Positions 53,271-62,900 of a stretch of DNA of 64,000 nucleotides are shown piece by piece. The position numbers and the translations under genes are program-made. The DNA is from Nocardia sp. NBC_00508. GTDB taxonomy: Bacteria > Actinomycetota > Actinomycetes > Mycobacteriales > Mycobacteriaceae. The stretch is taken from assembly GCF_036346875.1 (NCBI RefSeq), contig NZ_CP107852.1, positions 2,480,001-2,544,000 on the forward strand. Reading direction: 5' to 3'. Numbering within the stretch: position 1 is the stretch's first letter; each line of letters starts with the position of its first letter. Under the pieces are notes generated by a model. It saw only the letters and a program-made list of their open reading frames with translations, had not been told where the DNA came from and searched no databases.

Positions 53271-53963
53271 TCACCCATCGGCTCGGCCTTGGTCGAAAGT
53301 CCTTGGGAGATCGGGATAGTGGGCCCGATCGCCCGAGGTGAGCTCGGCGATCACGAGTTCGCCTGCCCCACGGCAGACCGGGCAGACCTTGGCGCCGAAG
53401 CATTCGCGGCAGCGCTGCCGACCGGACGGACCGGTGGCGGTCCAGCCGCGGCTCTGACAGGCGGGGCACCAGCCCAGACCCGCGCACTCGTAGCACAGCA
53501 CCGCGCCCGCGCCGACGGTCGCCGCGGTGACGACCGGTTGGGGCGGGACGAACGAATCCTCTTCGGGAACAGCGACAATCGGTGTCTCGCCGGTGAAAAT
53601 GACACCGCCATACCCTTCCTGCACGCGAATGCGAACCACGAACTCGTCGTGATTGCCGATGACCGTCGACTGCACCGCCCCGGACTCATCCGCGGAACGC
53701 TCGACTTCGACCGACCATCCGGCCTCGGTGAGCGCGGCGACCGCCCGGCGCACCACGGCCGGGTCGTAGACGGCACCGGGCGGATGCACGCGGGCGCTGA
53801 CGCGGTACTGATACCGCACCGGCTCGTGCCAGTCCACCGCGACCGGATGGTCCGGCACCGACACCTGCGGGGTCACGCCGGGCGTCAGCCGCGCGGCCAA
53901 CCACAAAAGGTAGTCGCGCAGCCGCTCCGCCGCCCGGTCGAGCCGAGCCCGCGGCGCGGTCAC
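53271..53963 (-). CDS. CxxC zinc-ribbon protein coupled to the giant effector-like gene
   Basis: A 230-aa protein. The first 150 residues are a mixed alpha/beta region with no known motif. Residues about 150-205 carry four CxxC-type pairs in order: CYEC, CPAC, CREC and CPVC, spaced like the DnaJ zinc-binding repeats (CxxCxGxG pattern in CPVCRGAGEL). The GTG start at 53963 overlaps the stop of the giant gene (GTGA), so the two are co-translated. Candidates are a dedicated chaperone, an immunity protein or a secretion adaptor; none can be chosen from sequence alone. Confidence 0.7.
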   Translation of the reverse strand: MTAPRARLDRAAERLRDYLLWLAARLTPGVTPQVSVPDHPVAVDWHEPVRYQYRVSARVHPPGAVYDPAVVRRAVAALTEAGWSVEVERSADESGAVQSTVIGNHDEFVVRIRVQEGYGGVIFTGETPIVAVPEEDSFVPPQPVVTAATVGAGAVLCYECAGLGWCPACQSRGWTATGPSGRQRCRECFGAKVCPVCRGAGELVIAELTSGDRAHYPDLPRTFDQGRADG

Positions 53964-56900
53964 GCGCTGCCTCCCGATTCGTCACGACCGAGTCCGAGAT
54001 CGGCACCACCCGCCCGCTTCGCACCCGCGATGATCTGCGCCCAGCGCAGGCCCTTGACCTCGCGCAGATATTCGACGGTCGGGCCGAGCGGGTCTTTGTA
54101 CTCGCGGATGTTTCGCCTCCGGATCCGATCCTTCAGATGCTCCAATTCACCGTAGTCCTGGGTCTTGTAGAAGGCGCCGATCTCCCGGCGAGCGTTCTGC
54201 AGCGTCCTGGCGATCTCCTCGTCGGACGCACCGCGTTCGCGCAGCGCGTCCTCAACGGCCTGGAGGCGGCCCACCTCCGCGATGTAGTGCTGACGCAGCG
54301 TCGGCAGATGCGCGGTCGCCGGATCTCCGGTCGGGTGGGCCAGTGCCTCCGGTCTGCGGTCGTGGGCCAGGATCGCGTCGACGTCGGCGACGGGCGCGAC
54401 CCGCTCCAGTGCCGCCACCGGCGCGCCCGCGTCCGGCTCGTAGGCGATCACCATGCGGTGGTCGGGTTTCGGCGGCGTGTACAGCGCCATCGTCCCGGCG
54501 TTGAGGACGTTGCTCGCGCCCGCATCGATCGAGTACAGGTAGTCCTCGTTGCCCGGAGGGTCGAAGACGGTGTGCTCCACGGCCCGGAAGGCGCCGCCGA
54601 CCGCGGGCGGCAGAACCCGCTGGATCGCTTCCATCAGCAGATCGCCCTGGATGTGTCCGCGGTCGCCCGGCCTGCCGCCCTCGGCGCGCTCCGAGGTCAT
54701 GTCCCACTGCACTTCGATGCGCGCGCCCGGCGCCAGGGTCCGCGGCAGTTGCGCGGCCAACGCGTCGTACTGGGCGGCGGTGTAGTGCGCGCTGACGTTG
54801 TTGATGTAGAACCTGGCGACACCGCCGTTGCCGCCCGCCGCCAGCACCTCGCCGTGCGTGAGCAGGTCGGCGAACAGCACGAGCGCACCCGGCATCGGCA
54901 GCGGACCTGGATCGAGGACACCCAGGTTGCGGCGGCGCTGCCCGGCGTCGGCGAAGTCCTGCGGCAATTCGGTCTGCAGAATCAGGCCGCGGCCCATCGT
55001 GTCCTGGGTCGGGGTGAGCTCCACCGCGAACGCGCTGCGCCCCACGCCGACGTCGACGGTGTGCCCGCCCGCGCGCGCCGCGGGAACCGACGGACGGGCG
55101 GCGAAGAGCACCGGATCGTTGCGCTCGGCGGGCAGTCGGTAGGCCGGCAGCGGGCGGGAGAGCACCTCCACCGAGGACCGTCCGTCAGCTTGGTCGTGGA
55201 TCACGACGACGTACTCGGCGTTCAAACCATGCTGTGCCGCACCGCGATTCGCTCGATCCACGGAGTGCAGGAAGTCCAGCAGAGACATCGCCGTGCCCGG
55301 AGAATGCGCCCGGATCTCGACCTGTCCCGTGGTCCGGTCCAGCACGCCGCCGATCCAGTCGGGCATCGCCGCCAACGCGGACGCGGCCTGGCGCATGAGC
55401 GCCCAATTCACCGCGCCCCGCAGCTCGTCGGTGATCAGCGGTGACGCGTGCAGCTCGTCGATGGCCGCCTCGATCGCGGCCGCGCGCTGCGGGCCGTGCG
55501 GTAGCGGGTCGTTGATCGCCGCCTTGAGCGGGTTCAGCGCCTCGATCAGGACATCCTTGTCCACGGTTCGCCGCGCGGCGTCAGCGGTGGAATCCAGGTA
55601 GATCGGGTCGAAGATGCGGCGTACCTGTTCCTCGTGCATCCGTCCGTGCAGCGCCAACGCCTCGATGGTCAGCATGTCGGGCGCGTACTCGCCGCGCAGC
55701 AGTTCACCGAGGCGGGCCAGATGTGCCCTGGCCGCGTTGCCGAAGGCCGGTGCGGTCAGCAGAAGTCCGAAGACCGGGCGGGCGGCCGCGACACCGCCGT
55801 ACTCCAGTTCGATCCGCCGCGCCAACTCGGGATCGTGCTCGGCCAGCAGCTCGGTGGCCTCGCCGACCGGGTCGGCGGTGATCCCGAGATGGCCGAGCAG
55901 ATCGGCGAGATCCCTGCGGTAGTCCGGCGTCAGATTCGAGCGTGCCGGATCGAAGATCGATTGGTCCAAGTGGGCGGCAACCACTTTGAGCTCGGCGTAG
56001 CGCCCGCCGGGATGCCGGAAGGTGGGATCGGTGGCCGACCGGATCTGCACCAGCAGATGGGCCACCGCACGCGCGAAGTCCCGCGAGCGGGCCCGGTCCG
56101 ACACGGTCAGATCGAAGGCCGAACGGTCGGCGCGCTCGTGATATTCGGCGACCGCTTCCGCGCTGACCTGACCGACGCGCAGGTGCACCGGCCGTCCGTC
56201 CGGCAGCGTGAAATACCCGTCTTCGCGAACGCGGCCCATCGATCCCGCCGGACCCACCGGCCGCGGCCGGAGCCAGCTCACGTCGTCCGGGGCGATCAGC
56301 CGCAGGGCGCCTTCGACCTGGCGCATCAGAACGGATTGACGCCAAGCGGCGCGGCCGGGCTCACGTGCGTCGCCGCGGAACTCACCCAGATTGCCGACTG
56401 TCCCGTGGTGGCGGTCACCTTCTGGGGCTACGGCTTCCCTGCCCGACTCGGGCATATCGAGGTCGGACATGATGACCTGTGCGTCGGAGGCGACTCCGGC
56501 ATGCCGCATCAGCAGGTCGTACAGCACCGCTTCGCCCTCGGTGATATCCGTATCGTCGTGTTCGACGGCGGCGTACGCCTCCGCCAATGCCTCGCCGAAC
56601 TTCAGATCGCCACGCTCGTCGAAGCAGTACCTGCTGAACTGCTCGCGCACCCAGTTCTCGTAGCCGTCGATATCCGCCTCGATTTGGACGCCTTCCTGAC
56701 CTCGCAGGGACAGATAGCGCTCGAGCAGTGCGAACGGCGCCTCCCGCCGGGCTGCGACACCGCCCGCGTAGTCCGCCGCGTGGCCGATCTCGTGCACGAT
56801 GTTGCCGTACCAAGGCCGGTTTTCAGGGCCCACGTGGTGTCCGGTGGCGAGGTCTTCGGCCCACTCCCGCATGGCGCGCTCGGGATCGGCGGCGTACAGC

Positions 56901-59900
56901 TCGTTGAGGACGATCGACTTCGCATAAAGCCTGCCGTTCTCGACCCCGTATTCGGTCTCGGCGAAGTTCTCCGGATCGTCGGTCGGCCCGATGTGCGCCT
57001 GGCGAATATCCAGCCAGGGATGCTTGTGGAGCTGGGCGTCCAGCGCCCTGGCGAATTCGCGTGCCGCCTCCACATCGATGACCCGGCCATCGGGCAGCCG
57101 ACGGGTGTCGAATCCCACTGCCGCCAGACCATGTTTCGCGGTCAGCAGTGCGCCGACCTCTTCCGCGGTGCCACATCGGGCGAAGTCGTCGTCGATCGGC
57201 ACTTCGCGCGCGGATTCGGTTGCCGCACTGGATAATGTGCGGCCGTCGTCCAGTCGGTCGGCGTCCGGGGCGGGTCCCTCGTCCGCGCCCCGGTTCATCG
57301 GGCCGACCGCTGTCGCGGAACCCTCGTCGGCGCGACCGGACCGGGCCGACGTCGGGGCCGGTCCGTCGCCAGGCGCGATATCGTCCGGTCGGTCAGGCGT
57401 CGTCTCGTCGGCGTGGCCGATCCCGTCGCTTCGGCGCGGTGGCGGGCCGGTGTACGCCCAGGCTTCCGCGGTGATCATGCCGCGGGCCTGAATCGACGCG
57501 AGGCGGTGCAGCGCGCCATCGATCGCGCTGGGCGAGTGCCGGAGTTCCACGAGCACCGCCTCCGCTTGCGCGCGCGTGACCGCGCGGACCTTGGCCAATA
57601 TGTCGGGCGGGATCGGCTGATCCATCATTTCCAGCAGGTAGGGGAACCTGGTGCCGAGGAACGGCAGATCGGTTCGCACATCCGGGCGGTCGGTGAGGAT
57701 CAGATCCGGATCGGCGACGACGAACGAACCCGGGTTCTCGGGGAACGAGAAGTCGTTGTCGGCCGCGATGGCGATCGCACCCGCGGTACCGTCGCTGTCC
57801 TGCCGGTCGCACTCGCCCGTGATGGCGTCCCGGATCGCCGTCATGAACCGCTGCTCAACGGAATATTCCTGCGGCGCAAGCGTTTCCGTCAGCTCGGCGA
57901 CGAAATATTGCAGCGATCCATGGCCGCGGCTTCCGTCGTAGGGGACGGTCGGCGGAACCTGGTGGAACCCGAGCAGATGATCGAACCGGAAGGTGGCGAC
58001 CTCGCTGGCCACCGGCCCCGCCGCGGGCAGCTCCATCCCCGGTATCGGCTCACGCGCGCCGGGCCGGTACACCGCTGTGCCCCTCTCGAAGTGCACCAAC
58101 AGCACCTCGTTCAGATGGAATCGGCCGGTTTCCAGTACCTCCACGCGCAGCACCGGTCCCATGTCGAGCAGTGCCAGCTCCGCCGGAGTCATGGTCCAGG
58201 TGGGCGCGTCCTTGGCGCCGGTCGCCGACGGAGCGGACAGCGGCGTGCTGTCGTCGCCCTCAGTCGGGGCGTCCTTGCGGCCTGCGGGAGGCGGATTCCG
58301 GTCCGCGCGCTCCTCGGCGGGCTGGTCCGTTTCCGCGGGCGGATCGGTCGCCGCATCGTGTCCCGGCTCGGGACCGGAAGTACGCGTGGCCGACTCGGTG
58401 TGGGCGACCGGATCGGTTTCCTGCTCGCCTGGGTCGGCGGGCGGACCGCTGTGCGGCTCTGGCGGGGGCGGATCAACCGTGGGCTCGTCAGGGCTCTGAC
58501 CGATCCGCGAAACCGGGCGCGCGGAGGTCTCCGGCCCGAACGTCTCGATGGAGCGCGTCGGCGTGCCGTCGGGCGTGTAGACAATGCCCGATATGGCGCG
58601 CACGTCGGGGGTGGGCTGCCCGGGCTGGTAGGGGTGGGGGAAGCCGAGGGCGGAGTCGTACACCACGATGGTGCCGCCCTCGTTGGTCATGACGTAGGCG
58701 TGCGCGCCGACGCCGTACCGGTCGGTGGGGCCGTGGTAATCCTCGACCACCAGAATCGTCGCGCCGTCGTCCATTCCGCGCAGCCGGTCGGCGATCGCGT
58801 CGCGCGAGTCGAAGCTCTCCAAACGTCCACCGGCCGAATCCTCCAGCTGATCGGCCGTCATTCCCTCCGGGCCGACCGCCGCCTCCGGCACCCGAACGAC
58901 CGTGCTGCCGGTCAGCTCGACCACCCGCGAAAGTGACTGCGGTGCACAGTCATTGCGATAGCGGGCGCTGTCGGTCGGGGTGTCGTCGGGTACGTGTCGT
59001 TCGCTAGTACCGTCGATGACTTCCGCGTCCGGCGCGGTGCCGCTGTCGCCCGAGAACAGGCCGCGGATGCGCCGCCACAGGCTCGGTGCGTCCGCGCGGG
59101 CGTCGGGCTCGGTGCTCTCCGGCTCGGGAGCGGGCGCGACTTCGGGCTCCGGGGGCGGGGCGATGCGCGGGACGTCCCTGATCCGTCCCGGCCATTCTCT
59201 GCCGCTGATCACGCCGTCGGTCTGGATTTCCGCCAGCCGCCGGACTTCGCCGTCCACGGCTTCCGGCTCGATGCCCAACTCGGTGAGCACGGCGCGCAAC
59301 GCATCCGGATGCAGTTCCCTGGCCGCCGCGAGCGGATCCGGATGCAGCGACTCGTGCAGCGCGTCGACCACGAAACTCGATCGGATGCCGATGCGGCTGG
59401 TGTCCAGCGGCGCGGTGTGCTCACCATCGTGGATCACGAGAGATCCGCGCGGGCGGCGCGCGTCACCGGCCGCGGTGAGATAATCGTTGTGATCTTGATC
59501 GGCGTCGATGTAGACCCCGATCGCCACCGCGTGCCGCTCCGCCGGCGAATACGCCGACACCGGGCTGCTCGGCAGCGCCCGGACGAGTTCCTGCAGCGAA
59601 CCCTCGCCAGAACGCCCGGTCCATGCGATGGTCGGCGGCACGTGCCCGTATCCGAGCAGCAGATCCCTTCGGTAGCGGGCGACTTCACGGATGACCGAGC
59701 CCGACGGCAGCACCTGGATCTGGCCGAACGTCTGGCCGGATGTGGGCTTGTAGACCCACTTGCTGCCATCGGCGAATTCGACGATGTAGACGGCGTTGCT
59801 CTCCGGCCCGGTCGGAATGCGCTCGTAGCGGACCGGTTCGCCCTTCGCACGCACCGCCTCTTCCACCGCGGTCCATTGGGCGCGCGCCCGCGCGAGTTGC

Positions 59901-62900
59901 GCATCGGGATCGCCGCGCGGGTGCGGCGCTGCACCGATGAGACTCGCCGGACGGAAGCCATCGTCCACGCCGAGGTCATGCGGGTTTTGCGGAACACCGG
60001 CGGCGTCGTAGTGAATTCCCCACGTTCCCGCGACGCCGGGAGGCGGAGTCCAGTCCTGGTAGCGGCGGACCTCGTTCGTCGCCGGGTCGCGCACCAGGAT
60101 GGTGCCGTTGTCGTTGGTCATCACGTAGGCGTGCGCGCCGACGCCGTCATTGCGCTGGGCGACGCCGCGATACTCGTCGACCACCAGGGTGGTCGCGCCG
60201 TTACCCATGCGCCGCAGGCGTGCCGCGATGGTCGCGTGACTTTCGGCCCGGAGCCGTCCGCCCGCATGAGTTTCCAGATCCTGCCAGCGCATGCCGTCCA
60301 GGCCGACGTCACTGGCCGCGGGGACATTGATCGCCCGGCTGCCGGTTCGGTCCTGGATCAGCCGCAGCGACCGAACGGCGCAGTCACGCGGACCGGCCTC
60401 CACGACGTGCGGGACATAGCGCGGCGCCTGGTCCGGCGCCCTGGTATCGCTGGTGCCGTCGTCGTAACGGCCGCGCTCGACGTCGATCGGCGCGGTGCCG
60501 ACCCGACGCTGTGCCCAACCCGGATCCGGCGGCGGACGGCGATGATCCACGGGGGGCAGGGTGTCGCCGCGCCCCGCGGCGATCCGGCCGAAGTTGGCCA
60601 GGGACTCGGTGGGCCGCCCGGTGCGGGGATCGCTGGGTCGCAGGTAGCCCTGGTGCACCTGTTCGGCATTGCCGAAGTTCTCCGACCGCGGGAATTCGGC
60701 GCGAATTCGCCTGGCGCCGAATGCTTCCGAGGACGGATCCATACCGAGGCCGAGCCCGGTACCGAGGTAACGGCTCCACCCGCCCGGTTGGTCGGCGCCG
60801 AACCCGGTCACCGGATCACGCCAGGAGGCAGCGACGTAGACGTTCTGCGCACCGATGCCGAACGCGGCGGCACTGCGCATCGGGCCCGCACCGGGGGAAC
60901 CCGACAGCGTGATCGAGCCGACCAGTCCGGCCAGCCTGCCGTGTTTGCCCGCGAAGCTGGCGGTGACGGAACCGTAGCTGTGCGCGAAGATCCGGTTCGT
61001 CAGCCGCTGCGGGCCAGCGGTTCCCGCGTGATCCCTGGTCGCGTGGAAGGCCGCGATCTCGTGCAGCAGGAGATCGCCGCCCGCCTGCGCACGACCGCGG
61101 AAGGCCGCCTTCACGTACCCGGTATTGACCGGCCCGGTCGGCGCGTCGTAGCCGATCCAGATGACCGAGGCCAATTCCAGATCGGGGTCCACCCGTTTGG
61201 TCTCTTCGTACAGGTGGCGCAGCGGGGTGAACTGGTAATGCAACGACTGCAGGGTGGTATTGGTGCCGGGTACATGCCAATTCACCGTGCGGGCGGTGTC
61301 CATGTTGCCGAGCGCGACGACCACCTTGCCGTCACCGCCGAACGCCGTGGCGTCGTAGGACAGGACGTGTACTGGCGGATTGCCCGGCAACCGACGCGCC
61401 TGCTGATCCAACTGCACCAGGTGGTTCCGGGTTACGACCAGGTTGCTCAGGTGCTTCAGTTCCGCCGCGCTGAGCACGGCGCGCGACCACCACATGCCGC
61501 GTCCTTCGGGCCGTCGCGCGAGGAACGCCTCCAAGTCGCGGGTGATCGCGAGCCGGTTCGCGTCGTTGCGCACATGCGCGGGCAGGCCGTCGGCATTGCC
61601 GATCTGATGCGGGTAGACCTGCAGCAGAGCCCGCTGTGTCGCGCTCAGTTCGCCGGGGCGGGCCGGATCGGCCAGCGCATGCCACCAGTCGGCGTTCTCG
61701 GTCGCCCGCTGCCGGGCGGAGGCGGCGATACGGCGGGTTCCACTGCGCTGCAACGCATCCGGGCTGTCGAAGCCGCCGTCCCTGAGTGCCGTGTCGGCCA
61801 GCCGCTGCTGCTCTTCGGTGAATCCGTGATCCACCGGAAGAGCGGGCCCGAGGTGGGGCGGCTTCGCATCCGCGCCGCCTTGATCACTATCGCCGGGCCC
61901 CGGCTCGTGCGGGTCGGAAGCCGCCGACTGGGTGTCGCCGGGATCATTCGGGCCGCGGTCGCTCGGGCCTCGATCTGGACCACGACCGTGCGGGCCGGGG
62001 GCGGGCGGCGGATCCTCCGGGCCGTAATCCCCCTGCGGCTGCACCGATTCCGGCACCTCGTAGCCCTGCTCGACCAAGATCGCGCGCAGCACGTCCGGGA
62101 AATCGGTGACGATCCCCGCGACGCCTTCCTCGATCAGGCGCCGCATCTCATCCGGATCGTTGACCGTGTAGGGCACCACCGGCATGCCCACGTCGGCGGC
62201 CTGCTGCAGGAACTCGTCGGTCACCATGGCACGCTCCGGCGAGAGCATCGTCGCGCCCGCTTGCCGTGCGGCGGCAGGGATGTCGCCGCCCGGCGAACGG
62301 CGCGGGCCGACCACCTGCGCCGCCATGCCACGGACCCGGCCTGCCCCGGTGACGCCGGGATCGACACCGAGCCACGCTTCGATGGCGGTGCGCGAGCTCA
62401 CCAGCGCGACACGGTCGACGTCCGGCGCCAGCTCGGCGGCGCGCGTCAGCACCCGCCAGTCGAAGCCGAGCAGCCGATACGGCACGTCGTAGCCGCGCAG
62501 GCACTCCACCGTCGCCGCCACCACGGCATGGACTTCCGCGTCGGTCCACGAGGGGTCGGTCTTGATCTCCACCGCCAGCGTCACGCCGCGGCCGGAGGCC
62601 AGCGCCGCCGCCTCGGCCAGGGTGGGCACCCCGCTGCCGCGCGGCGCGGCCTGTTGGGTTCCGGCGAACGACTTGTTCACCACCGCGGTGTCGAGTGTGC
62701 GGACCTGTTCGGCCGTGAGCTCGCGAATCGGCTTGCCCACGTACGGGTATTGCGGATCGTTGGGCCGTACCGGGCCGGTGTCGCGCGCGGTGTGCCCGTC
62801 GATCTTCTGCTCATGCGAGATGACCGGCACGCCGTCCCTGGTCAGCCCGACGTCGAGTTCGATCACGTCGACGCCGAGGTCCATCGCCCTTGCGAAACCG

